A DNA stretch of 8,530 nt from contig JAUWRE010000034.1 in the NCBI GenBank assembly GCA_030610725.1, positions 1 through 8,530 of the forward strand, written 5' to 3'. The DNA is from Candidatus Aerophobota bacterium. Lineage in GTDB: Bacteria > Aerophobota > Aerophobia > Aerophobales > AE-B3A. Positions 1 through 6,342 of the stretch are shown piece after piece. Position 1 is the stretch's first letter. Each line of letters opens with the position of its first letter. The notes below the pieces were generated by a model. It worked only from the letters and a program-made list of their open reading frames with translations. It ran no database searches and was not told where the DNA came from. A program made the translations under genes and the position numbers.

Positions 1-1077
1 TTTCTCATCCTGAGAAAACTGAGCCTTTATTATTCCCTCAACTTCCTTTGAGCTGAGGAGGCTACTTTCTCTTATCCTCTTTCTTCGAGTTTCATAGGAT
101 GCGTTAACTACAATAACTTTATCCACCAGACTATCCCAACCTGTCTCCAAAAGTATAGCGGCGTCTATTATGATTATGCGGGCCTCACTAAGGGTAATTT
201 TTCTCTTCATTTCACTGGATATCAAAGAATGGATAATAGAGTTGAGCTCCTCTAGTCTTTTCCTGTCCTGAAAAACTATTTTCCCCAGTTTTCTTCTTTC
301 GATTTTTCCCTCTTTGTCTAATACGGAATTGCCAAAATTCCTGACAATGCTCTCCCTCACCTCTTTTTTTTCAAGAAGACTATGTCCCACTTTGTCTGCA
401 TCAATAATCTCTGCTCCCAACTCCTGAAACATTCTGGCTACGGTACTCTTACCAGAACCAATGCTTCCGGTAAGACCAAGAACCAGGCGGCTTTCCCAAT
501 CTTTTAAAATTTCCTTGGCTCTTCTTAAAGCCCTGCCTCGATGACTGATTTTCCCTTTCTCTTTTAAGCTCATCTGAGCAGAGCTCCTGCCAGAGCCTTC
601 AGGTTCAAATAGTGGGTCATAACCAAAACCATTACTACCTACCATCTCAGGAAGGATTGTCCCTTTACAAACTCCCTCCACTACCCTTTCCTTATTGCCC
701 TCACTGATAGCTATGGCACATCTGATAGTTGCCTTGCGTTTGTCAAGAGAAACTCCTTGCAGAAGTGAGAGAAGCTTTAGATTATTATCCTCATAAGAGG
801 CTTCTTGGCCAGCAAAACGAGCAGAGAGAACTCCTGGTGCTCCTCCTAAGGCTTCTACCTCCAACCCAGAATCATCAGCTAAAGATAGTTTCCCGCTAAA
901 CTTAGCTATGGTTCTGGCTTTTTTGAGAGCATTGTCATAAAAACTGTCTTCATCTTCTTCAACATCAGGAAAATTAGGGAAATCCTTCAAAGTGAGTATT
1001 CGCAATTTCAGTTCTCTTAAGGCATCCTTAATTTCTTTAATCTTGTCCAAATTTTTTGTAGCCAAAACCAGGTCCAC
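1..1077 (-). CDS. rdgB-coaE: RdgB-CoaE fusion: XTP/dITP diphosphatase + dephospho-CoA kinase (3' end cut off)
   Basis: One uninterrupted minus-strand frame of 359 codons runs off the left edge and joins two enzymes. Residues 1-195 are a full RdgB/Ham1 pyrophosphatase, which removes ITP, XTP and dITP from the nucleotide pool: ATKNLDK near the N-terminus (6-12), LADDSGLEV (66-74), PGVLSARFAG (81-90), GSNGFGYDPLF (147-157) and SHRGRAL (178-184). From about residue 197 a CoaE domain begins, the last step of CoA synthesis: P-loop GSIGSGKST (204-212), IIDAD (224-228), LNSIIH (278-283), then IIDAAILLETGW and a basic YETRRKRI stretch. About 50-60 C-terminal residues lie outside the window. The start is GTG, two bases after the rph stop, with GGAG 8 nt upstream; it places the ATKN motif where the family has it. 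No stop and no ATG, GTG or TTG codon lies at the junction, so separate translation of CoaE is unlikely. Both domain assignments are strong; that both activities work in one chain is inference. Confidence 0.93.
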   Translation of the reverse strand, partial: MDLVLATKNLDKIKEIKDALRELKLRILTLKDFPNFPDVEEDEDSFYDNALKKARTIAKFSGKLSLADDSGLEVEALGGAPGVLSARFAGQEASYEDNNLKLLSLLQGVSLDKRKATIRCAIAISEGNKERVVEGVCKGTILPEMVGSNGFGYDPLFEPEGSGRSSAQMSLKEKGKISHRGRALRRAKEILKDWESRLVLGLTGSIGSGKSTVARMFQELGAEIIDADKVGHSLLEKKEVRESIVRNFGNSVLDKEGKIERRKLGKIVFQDRKRLEELNSIIHSLISSEMKRKITLSEARIIIIDAAILLETGWDSLVDKVIVVNASYETRRKRIRESSLLSSKEVEGIIKAQFSQDEK

Positions 1078-1079
1078 TC

Positions 1080-1790
1080 TTAAATCTCCAATACTTCCTT
1101 TTGAAGTTTTATAAGCCTTTCTATTCCCTTACCAGCTAAATCAAGGAGTTCATTAAAATCATCCCGGGAAAAGGAAGTACCCTCTCCACTAGCTTGAATT
1201 TCTGTCAAATCCCCCTTTTCTGTCATCACCACATTCATATCCAGACTAGCTTTAGAGTCTTCCTGAAAGCAGAGGTCTAATAACTTTTCTCCCCCACTGA
1301 TTCCCACGCTAACAGCTGCCTGAAAGTCCCCAATTATCGACCCTTCTACTATTCCCTTCCTTCTGAGCCATCTATCTACACCCATTAAAGCAACAAAGGC
1401 TCCGGTAACGGAGGCACACCTTGTCCCTCCGTCTGCCTGGATAACATCGCAATCGACCCAAATAGTACGTTCTCCCAATTCAGTCAAATCTACTACTGCT
1501 CGTAAAGATCTGCCAATCAGCCTCTGAATCTCATAGGATCTACCCCTCTTCTGTTCCCTTTCCCGAAGAATCCGATTAGGGCTGGAATAAGGAAGAAGGC
1601 TATACTCTGCGGTGAGCCACCCCTGCCCTACTCCTCGCAGAAAAGGAGGAACCCTCTCCTCCACCATAGCCGCACAAATCACCTTTGTATTCCCTAGACT
1701 TATCAGAGCAGAACCCTGGGCGTACTTAACGTACTCCTTTTGAATGACTACTTTCCGTAGTTCATCAGCTAATCGTCCATTTTTTCTCAT
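1080..1790 (-). CDS. rph: Ribonuclease PH
   Basis: A 236-residue protein of the usual RNase PH length. It is a phosphorolytic 3'-5' exoribonuclease that trims tRNA precursors and takes part in RNA turnover, normally as a hexameric ring. Diagnostic stretches run the whole length: MRKNGR at the start, GSALISLGNTKVIC (26-39), EERVPPFLRG, GWLTAEYSLLP (57-67), the basic RGRSYEIQRLIGRSLRA (82-98), phosphate-binding GGTR (121-124) and the acidic active-site region with E177, D178 and D184 just before MNVVMT. The family Tyr-Glu-Asp is Phe175-Gln-Glu-Asp here, a mild change. The ATG has AAGGA 5 nt upstream. The next gene starts 2 bp beyond the stop, so rph and rdgB-coaE are very probably cotranscribed; rph-rdgB adjacency is common in bacteria, and fused in some. 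Identification is secure. Confidence 0.97.
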   Translation of the reverse strand: MRKNGRLADELRKVVIQKEYVKYAQGSALISLGNTKVICAAMVEERVPPFLRGVGQGWLTAEYSLLPYSSPNRILREREQKRGRSYEIQRLIGRSLRAVVDLTELGERTIWVDCDVIQADGGTRCASVTGAFVALMGVDRWLRRKGIVEGSIIGDFQAAVSVGISGGEKLLDLCFQEDSKASLDMNVVMTEKGDLTEIQASGEGTSFSRDDFNELLDLAGKGIERLIKLQKEVLEI

Positions 1791-1809
1791 AATTATCCTT
1801 TCAACAAAT

Positions 1810-1844
1810 ATAGCGCATAGCGTTTAGCGGATAGCCTATAGTAA
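1810..1844. repeat. Heptanucleotide array, ATAGCGN type
   Basis: Five consecutive 7-nt units: ATAGCGC, ATAGCGT, TTAGCGG, ATAGCCT, ATAGTAA. The phase is exact and the third to fifth units drift. It sits just upstream of the rph start and would lie in the rph leader if the TATAAT at 1863-1868 is used. It shares the period, but not the sequence, of the arrays at 3321, 6112 and 6308. Confidence 0.75.
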
Positions 1845-1862
1845 AAAACAAAAAAATCAAAA

Positions 1863-1868
1863 ATTATA
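1863..1868 (-). promoter_or_regulatory. Possible -10 box for rph
   Basis: A perfect TATAAT on the minus strand about 73 bp before the rph ATG, in a T-rich tract. No good -35 hexamer stands 16-18 bp upstream, so it is only a candidate. If it is used, the heptamer array at 1810-1844 would be transcribed as 5' leader. Confidence 0.3.
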
Positions 1869-1902
1869 AGGAATAAAGAAACAACGAACGGTAAACCGGT
1901 TA

Positions 1903-1952
1903 CCCCCCTCTCCCTTCCCTCTCCTCCGTAGGGAGAGGATTGAGGTGAGGGG
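1903..1952 (-). repeat. C-rich palindromic intergenic repeat, copy 1
   Basis: Read on the minus strand it begins CCCCTCACCTCAATCCTCTC, followed by a short loop and a G-rich return arm. The core stem pairs 1918-1924 with 1932-1938 (CCTCTCC/GGAGAGG), and the outer arms can pair CCCCTC with GAGGGG. It is nearly the same sequence as 3474-3513, in the opposite orientation. No U-run follows in the direction of transcription, so a rho-independent terminator is not supported. Together with the heptamer array it accounts for most of the 188-bp stretch between rph and the membrane-protein gene. Confidence 0.7.
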
Positions 1953-1978
1953 AAAAAGGAAATTCCTATATTATCAGA

Positions 1979-2194
1979 TTAATCATCTCTGGGAGGTTTT
2001 TTGTAAGAAAAAAGACGATCTAGAAAAACCCCCACTTTTCTTGCTGCATCAAAAATACCTCCTAGAGAAATCCCTAGAAGCACAAGGATAAATATTAAAA
2101 CTAAAGGCCAGGCAAAGATCAAAAGTAAGGCTATTGCCAAACCGCTTAGCCCACCAATAACCTTGCCCCGATTCCGTTTTAGAGAGCGCCACAT
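1979..2194 (-). CDS. Small two-helix membrane protein, DUF2273-like
   Basis: A 71-residue protein with a basic N-terminus (MWRSLKRNRGK), a long hydrophobic stretch at about residues 12-47 broken near Trp29-Pro30 so that it reads as two short membrane helices, and a charged tail with two lysines and a final PRDD. The RNRGKVIGGLSGL opening followed by two helices resembles the DUF2273 family of small integral membrane proteins, known beside Asp23 genes in Gram-positive bacteria; that match is from memory of the pattern. The ATG has AAAGGA 6 nt upstream and lies 12 bp after the ftsZ stop, so it is almost certainly translated from the ftsZ transcript. Length, spacing and ribosome site argue for a real gene. 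Its function is unknown; a role at the membrane with FtsZ is only a guess from position. Confidence 0.72.
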   Translation of the reverse strand: MWRSLKRNRGKVIGGLSGLAIALLLIFAWPLVLIFILVLLGISLGGIFDAARKVGVFLDRLFSYKKPPRDD

Positions 2195-2206
2195 CCAAAT
2201 TCCTTT

Positions 2207-3304
2207 TTAGTTCTTTCTTTTTCTCAAAAAAGTAGGAATGTCTAAATTATCCTCATAAACTCCTAAATCTAACTCGCTCTGATAGGGCCCTTCTGCTCTT
2301 TTTCTACCCACTCCGCTAATAGTCTCCTCTGCCACTGCTATAAAAGCAAGTGACACCTCGCTGGATAAATTCTCATCTATAGCCACACCAAAAATAATCT
2401 CGCTGCCAGGAGAGACAGCTTCTTTTATAACCAGGGCAGCCTTTTCCACTTCAGATAAACTCAAATTCTTCCCACCTAGAATATTGAATAGTACTCCTTT
2501 AGCTTTCTTTAAGGAAATCCTTTCCATTAAAGGAGAAGAAATAGCCTGTTTGGCTGCATCTTTAGCTGCTCCTTGTCCCTTTGCTCTCCCGATGGCCATT
2601 TGAACATGACCTTTCTTCTGAAGAAAGGCTTTGAAGTCGGCAAAATCTATGTCTATTAAACCGGGATGCAAAAGCAAATTGTCCAGAACATGGATAGCTT
2701 TCCCCATAATTCCGTCTATTCGCCCAAATCCTTCTTGCAAAGATAAATCTTTCTCCGGATTACCCAGCAGAACGTCATTAGGAATAATCATCAAAGCATC
2801 GACTGCCTTTTCCATCTCCTGAATACTCTTCTCAGCCAAGGAAACTCTTTTCTCTCCTTCAAAATCAAAGGGAAGGATGGCAAACCCCATAGTCAAACTA
2901 CCGAGCTCTTTGGCTAATTGACCTATTACAGGAGAAACTCCTGTACCGGTACCTTTTCCTAAGCCAAAAACAAGGCAAATAAGGTTTGCTCCCTGCACTA
3001 TTTGCTTGATTCTTTCCTTTTCTTCCAGAGCAATTCGCCTCCCCATTTCCGCATCACCGCCTACTCCCCACCCCCCGGTGATAGTAGCTCCTAACTGTAG
3101 TCTCTTCTTCGTCTTACATTTTTCCAGGCACCTCAGGTCAGTATTAACAGCAATAGATTCCATCCGCGCCGGAAAAGAGGAACTTATACGAGATAAAATA
3201 TTGCAACCAGCTCCCCCTATTCCCAAAACCTTTATTTGAACAAAAGAGGGCTTTGTGGCTGATATAGATGAAGACTTGGAAGAAGCAGACTCAAATTCAA
3301 TCAT
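2207..3304 (-). CDS. ftsZ: Cell division GTPase FtsZ (divergent)
   Basis: A 365-residue tubulin-like GTPase that polymerises into the division ring at midcell. Visible parts: a poorly conserved Ser-rich N-terminus (1-22), IKVLGIGGAGCN (24-35), AVNTD (52-56), GWGVGGD (78-84), the tubulin signature region GLGKGTGTG (114-122), PFDFEGEKR (145-153), IPNDVLL (174-180), T7-loop region PGLIDIDFADF (214-224), the C-terminal subdomain, a very short linker (about 330-350) and a full C-terminal tail peptide LDIPTFLRK (354-362), the part that binds FtsA or SepF in other bacteria. Two usually invariant positions differ: Lys117 replaces a Gly of GGGTGTG, and Asp218 replaces the Asn of NxDFAD, while Asp220 and Asp223 are kept. 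The ATG directly follows an in-frame TGA, so it is the earliest start; its ribosome site (GGGG) is weak. No ftsA or ftsQ is adjacent. A divergent but working FtsZ is more likely than a decayed one, because the tail is kept. Confidence 0.93.
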   Translation of the reverse strand: MIEFESASSKSSSISATKPSFVQIKVLGIGGAGCNILSRISSSFPARMESIAVNTDLRCLEKCKTKKRLQLGATITGGWGVGGDAEMGRRIALEEKERIKQIVQGANLICLVFGLGKGTGTGVSPVIGQLAKELGSLTMGFAILPFDFEGEKRVSLAEKSIQEMEKAVDALMIIPNDVLLGNPEKDLSLQEGFGRIDGIMGKAIHVLDNLLLHPGLIDIDFADFKAFLQKKGHVQMAIGRAKGQGAAKDAAKQAISSPLMERISLKKAKGVLFNILGGKNLSLSEVEKAALVIKEAVSPGSEIIFGVAIDENLSSEVSLAFIAVAEETISGVGRKRAEGPYQSELDLGVYEDNLDIPTFLRKRKN

Positions 3305-3320
3305 TCAAGCCCCATATTTG

Positions 3321-3442
3321 GTTCATAGTTCATTGTTCATAGTTCATTGACTTAAACCAAAAGTGCAAACCCAAGAAACATAGCTAATATCTCGTTCATA
3401 GTTCGTTGTTCATAGTTCATTGACTTAAACCAAAAGTGCAAA
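3321..3442. repeat. Tandem 49-bp direct repeats built from GTTCATN heptamers
   Basis: Two copies, 3321-3369 and 3394-3442, identical except at one base (3332 A, 3405 G). Each copy is four heptamers (GTTCATA, GTTCATT or GTTCGTT, GTTCATA, GTTCATT), then GACTTAA and the non-iterated ACCAAAAGTGCAAA. The copies are 73 bp apart start to start. They lie between the ftsZ start and the pheS stop. No coding potential is evident. Confidence 0.88.
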
Positions 3443-3473
3443 GCTAAAGACCATAATTCATACCTAGTTCGGG

Positions 3474-3513
3474 CCCCCTCACCTTAATCCTCTCCCCTGC
3501 AGGGAGAGGAGAG
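3474..3513 (+). repeat. C-rich palindromic intergenic repeat, copy 2
   Basis: On the plus strand it reads CCCCTCACCTTAATCCTCTC followed by a hairpin: the perfect 8-bp stem 3489-3496 with 3502-3509 (CCTCTCCC/GGGAGAGG) around CTGCA. It shares its left arm and stem with the repeat at 1903-1952 but lacks that copy's outer right arm, so it is a shortened copy in inverted orientation. Confidence 0.7.
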
Positions 3514-3527
3514 TGTTGTTTTTGTCG

Positions 3528-3543
3528 ATGAACAATGAACTAT
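3528..3543. repeat. Inverted copy of the GTTCATN array
   Basis: These 16 bases are the exact reverse complement of 3325-3340 in the direct repeat. They end 1 bp before the pheS stop codon. The heptamers therefore bound the spacer in opposite orientations, and the whole 3321-3543 stretch could fold back with a 16-bp stem. Confidence 0.8.
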
Positions 3544-3544
3544 T

Positions 3545-4552
3545 TTAGAATTGCTCTAAAAATCGAAGGTCATTCTGAAAGAATAGACGAATATCATCGA
3601 TACCGTATTTTAACATACAAATCCGGTCTGGTCCCATACCAAAGGCAAACCCCTGGTATTTTTCTGGATCGTAGCCAACCTTCTTGAATACCTCCGGATC
3701 TACCATGCCTGCTCCCAATATCTCTAGCCATCCCTTACCCGAACATACTCTACACCCTGAGCCTTTACACATAATGCAACTAATATCTACCTCAGCGCTG
3801 GGCTCAGTAAAAGGGAAAAAACTGGGACGAAAACGAAGTTTTGTGTCTCTGCCAAACATTTGGTGAACAAAGTAGGTAAGGGAGCCTTTTAAGTCGGAAA
3901 AAGTTATTTTCTTATCCACCGCTAACCCTTCTATTTGATGAAACATAGGAAAATGGGAGGCATCAACAGCATCACGTCGATAACATCTACCTGGAGCGAT
4001 TATACGAATAGGAGGAGACTCCTTCTGCATCACTCTAATTTGCACCGGCGAAGTCTGAGTTCGTAAAAGATAGTTATCATCTAAATAGAATGAATCCTGT
4101 TCATCTCTGGCTGGATGGTAACGAGGCATATTCAAGGCTTCGAAGTTATAATACTCTGTCTCTATCTCTGGGCCACTTACTACACGAAAACCCAATCCAA
4201 TGAAAATGCTCTTAATCTCTCGGATAGTCTGGGTAATAGGATGTAATCTGCCCAGAAGAGGCTTTTTTCCAGGAAGAGTTATATCAATATATCCTTCTAT
4301 TTCTTTCTTTTCTATCTCCTTCTTTTTTTCCTTAATCTCCTTTTGTATAAATTGCTTTAGTTTGTTAACTAGCCCGCCTATAAGAGGTTTATCTTCAGGA
4401 GGAAGGTCTTTCAGGTTTCTTAGAATGTGAGTAACTCTCCCCTGTTTCCTTCCTAAAAACTCAATCCGTACCCCATCTAACTCTTTCTCATCTTTAGCCT
4501 GTCTGATTTTCTTCTCTGCTTCATCTTTGAGTTTTCCCAGATCCTCTTTCAT
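3545..4552 (-). CDS. pheS: Phenylalanyl-tRNA synthetase alpha subunit
   Basis: A 335-residue protein of normal PheS length: the catalytic subunit of the (alpha-beta)2 enzyme that charges tRNA-Phe. Residues 1-90 are charged and helical, as expected for the tRNA-binding coiled-coil arm. Class II motifs follow: GPEIE and [11 protein letters not shown] (127-156), [12 protein letters not shown] (162-173), GRCYRRD then [11 protein letters not shown] (188-210), [16 protein letters not shown] (241-256), a four-Cys knuckle (C259, C262, C267, C270), [11 protein letters not shown] (274-284) and [10 protein letters not shown] (301-310). The ATG overlaps the leuA stop as ATGA, with AGAGGA 7 nt upstream, so it is probably translated by coupling to leuA. 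The beta-subunit gene pheT, usually next downstream, is absent: a 240-bp repeat spacer and then ftsZ follow. Identification is secure. Confidence 0.97.
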   Translation of the reverse strand: MKEDLGKLKDEAEKKIRQAKDEKELDGVRIEFLGRKQGRVTHILRNLKDLPPEDKPLIGGLVNKLKQFIQKEIKEKKKEIEKKEIEGYIDITLPGKKPLLGRLHPITQTIREIKSIFIGLGFRVVSGPEIETEYYNFEALNMPRYHPARDEQDSFYLDDNYLLRTQTSPVQIRVMQKESPPIRIIAPGRCYRRDAVDASHFPMFHQIEGLAVDKKITFSDLKGSLTYFVHQMFGRDTKLRFRPSFFPFTEPSAEVDISCIMCKGSGCRVCSGKGWLEILGAGMVDPEVFKKVGYDPEKYQGFAFGMGPDRICMLKYGIDDIRLFFQNDLRFLEQF

Positions 4553-6066
4553 TTATTATTCCTCTGTCGATAGACTAATCTATTAATAGCATTAATATAA
4601 GCCTTAGCACTAGCCTCAATGATATCGGTACTCGCTCCTTTCCCAGTAATAAGGTCCCCTTCCCCCTTAACCTTAATCATAACCTCACCCAAAGCATCCT
4701 TTCCTCCTGTCACCGAATGAATAGAATAATCCACTAAAGCTAATCTTATCCCTGTAATTCTGTCTATAGCTTTGTAAGCAGCATCAACCGGCCCATCACC
4801 GCAAGCTGCTTCCTGGAACATCTCGCCCTTCTTTTTCACTCTAACGGTAGCCGTAGAAAGAATTTTGTTGCCGGTGACAGTATGAATATAGTCAAGGGTA
4901 TAGACTTCCGGAATTTCTGATATCTTCTCTTCTACGATAAATACAAGATCTTCATCATAAATATTCTTTTTCTTGTCTGCAAGCTCTTTAAAAGCTCCAA
5001 AGGCTAACTCCAATTCTTCATCCTTTAGTAAAAATCCGAGTTCCTTGAGTCTTTCTTTGAAAGCATGCCTTCCTGAAAGTTTACCCAAAACCAACCCCTC
5101 TCCTTTCACACCAATTGAAGAGGGGCTCATTATCTCAAATGTAGCTGCCTTTTTAAGTACTCCATCCTGATGAATGCCAGATTCGTGCCGAAAAGCATTT
5201 TCACCCACAATTGCTTTGTTAGGCTGGACAAAGATGCCTGTAAGGCGAGATACAAGACGACTTGTTCGGTAAATCTGCTGGGTATGGATAGAGGTAGAGA
5301 AAGAGAAGAAATCCTGCCTTGTCTTTAGAGCCATTACTACCTCTTCCAAGGAGGTATTACCTGCCCTTTCTCCAAGTCCGTTTATGGCGCATTCTATTTG
5401 TCGGGCTCCCTTCTTTACCGCCGCAAGAGAATTGGCAGTAGCCATACCCAAATCATCATGACAGTGAACACTAAGAATAGTCTCATTTATACCAGGTACT
5501 TTCTCCATTATTCTTTGAATTAGATTCCCAAATTCCTCAGGAGCAGAATATCCCACTGTATCAGGAATATTAATCACTCCTGCTCCTTCATTGATTACTG
5601 CCTCAATCACCTCACATAGAAACACAAAGTCACTTCGAGTAGCATCCATAGGGGAAAACTCTACTTTAGAAGTATACTCTCGAGCCAATTTTACCGCTTT
5701 GCGTGCTAATTGCAACACCTGTTGGGGACTCTTGTTAAGCTGATACTTCATATGAATAGGAGAAGTGCCAATGAAAGTATGCACTCTTCCATTCTTGGCT
5801 TTTTTTAAAGCCTCTCCAGCCCGCTCGATATCAAAGGGAAGAGCACGGGCTAAAGCAGCAATAACAGGAACACTAACCTCTTGAGTAATTCGTCTTACTG
5901 CTTCGAAATCTCCCGGAGATGTAGCTGGAAAACCCGCTTCGATAACATCCACTCCTAGTTTTTCCAACTGTCTGGCTATCTCCAACTTTTCTCTAACAGT
6001 AAGGCTTGCTCCAGGAGTTTGTTCTCCATCTCGCAGAGTTGTATCAAAAATAAATACTCGCTCCAT
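4549..6066 (-). CDS. leuA: 2-isopropylmalate synthase
   Basis: A 505-residue enzyme that condenses acetyl-CoA with 2-oxoisovalerate, the first committed step of leucine synthesis. The DRE-TIM barrel begins [13 protein letters not shown] (7-19). [11 protein letters not shown] (43-53), the metal-binding [15 protein letters not shown] (200-214) and NGLGERAGN (229-237) follow, then the HESGIHQDG stretch (294-302) typical of the family. The C-terminal part from about residue 370 is a full LeuA regulatory domain, with [13 protein letters not shown] and [10 protein letters not shown], so leucine feedback control is plausible. ATG at 6066 is chosen over the TTG at 6069 because AGGGAG then stands 6 nt upstream; the TTG would touch the Shine-Dalgarno sequence. 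The length and both domains match the long LeuA type; (R)-citramalate synthase is a less likely alternative. The leuBCD and ilv genes are not in the window. pheS overlaps its stop by 4 bp. Confidence 0.95.
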   Translation of the reverse strand: MERVFIFDTTLRDGEQTPGASLTVREKLEIARQLEKLGVDVIEAGFPATSPGDFEAVRRITQEVSVPVIAALARALPFDIERAGEALKKAKNGRVHTFIGTSPIHMKYQLNKSPQQVLQLARKAVKLAREYTSKVEFSPMDATRSDFVFLCEVIEAVINEGAGVINIPDTVGYSAPEEFGNLIQRIMEKVPGINETILSVHCHDDLGMATANSLAAVKKGARQIECAINGLGERAGNTSLEEVVMALKTRQDFFSFSTSIHTQQIYRTSRLVSRLTGIFVQPNKAIVGENAFRHESGIHQDGVLKKAATFEIMSPSSIGVKGEGLVLGKLSGRHAFKERLKELGFLLKDEELELAFGAFKELADKKKNIYDEDLVFIVEEKISEIPEVYTLDYIHTVTGNKILSTATVRVKKKGEMFQEAACGDGPVDAAYKAIDRITGIRLALVDYSIHSVTGGKDALGEVMIKVKGEGDLITGKGASTDIIEASAKAYINAINRLVYRQRNNK

Positions 6067-6069
6067 CAA

Positions 6070-6078
6070 CCTCTCCCT
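6070..6078 (-). promoter_or_regulatory. Ribosome binding site deciding the leuA start
   Basis: AGGGAGAGG read on the minus strand, ending directly before the TTG at 6069. It leaves 6 nt between AGGGAG and the ATG at 6066, which favours ATG as the start. No convincing promoter could be fixed upstream. Confidence 0.65.
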
Positions 6079-6111
6079 CGCATTATCTACCTACTAAAAG
6101 CAGGACAATCT

Positions 6112-6169
6112 CGTATTGCGTATATCGTATATCGTATTGCGCAATACGCATCACGCACGACGCAATCCG
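6112..6169. repeat. Heptanucleotide array, CGTATNN passing into CGCANNN
   Basis: Eight units in exact 7-nt phase: CGTATTG, CGTATAT, CGTATAT, CGTATTG, CGCAATA, CGCATCA, CGCACGA, CGCAATC, then CG. The unit changes halfway while the CG keeps its period. The change creates a perfect 16-bp palindrome at 6133-6148 (CGTATTGC/GCAATACG). It lies about 45 bp upstream of the leuA start, in the 332-bp spacer between leuA and rpe. Confidence 0.85.
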
Positions 6170-6330
6170 AAAAACTAAGATTGCTTCACTTCGTTCGTGA
6201 TGACAGGGTCCACTGAATATTTACAGTTCAATTAACCACAAGCGATTCACCAGCTCTGTTGTGCGTCGTGTGTGAATAGTAGTGTACTGCGTGTTTAAAG
6301 GTCTTCGACGATATACCATATACGATATAC
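6120..6330. repeat. Nested inverted repeats spanning the leuA-rpe spacer
   Basis: Outer arms: 6120-6132 is the exact reverse complement of 6318-6330 (13 bp). Inner arms: 6152-6164 matches the reverse complement of 6262-6274 at 12 of 13 bases. The arms are in the right order to nest, so about 210 bp could form one foldback. Between the inner arms is unique AT-rich sequence including ATTGCTTCACTTCGTTCGTG from 6180. No open reading frame of note and no target-site duplication was found. Confidence 0.65.
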
Positions 6331-6342
6331 TAGATACGGACA
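6308..6342. repeat. Heptanucleotide array, ACGATAT type
   Basis: Five units in exact 7-nt phase: ACGATAT, ACCATAT, ACGATAT, ACTAGAT, ACGGACA. The first units are the inverted form of the CGTATAT units at 6119-6132. A looser 7-nt rhythm (GTGCGTC, GTGTGTG) is also visible at 6261-6274. From 6343 to 6398 the spacer is AT-rich with nothing identifiable. Confidence 0.75.

Noticed and set aside
1890..1904. GGTAAACCGGTTACC near-palindrome upstream of rph
   Set aside because: The stem is 5 bp, a single occurrence and at no informative position; likely chance.
2631..3239. Plus-strand open frames of 63 and 77 codons within ftsZ
   Set aside because: Antisense shadows of a conserved gene with no independent coding evidence.
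3321..3442. CRISPR array or iterons of an origin
   Set aside because: There are only two long copies, the spacing is not uniform, and the copies consist of contiguous heptamers; no cas, rep or dnaA gene and no DnaA-box cluster is near.
3489..3509. C-rich hairpin as a rho-independent terminator after pheS
   Set aside because: On the strand that is transcribed the hairpin is followed by a G-rich stretch, not a U-run; the T-run lies on the other side.
6082..6108. Possible leuA promoter (TTGTCC, 15-bp spacer, GATAAT on the minus strand)
   Set aside because: The spacer is short, and the implied start near 6075 would fall inside the Shine-Dalgarno sequence, leaving almost no leader.
6019..6216. 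Plus-strand open frame of 65 codons over the leuA start and heptamer array
   Set aside because: It is formed by repeat sequence and the antisense of the leuA N-terminus; no ribosome site or homology is apparent.
6208..6260. tRNA-like fragment around CAGTTCAATTAACC
   Set aside because: The T-loop resemblance is not backed by an acceptor stem, anticodon arm or D arm.
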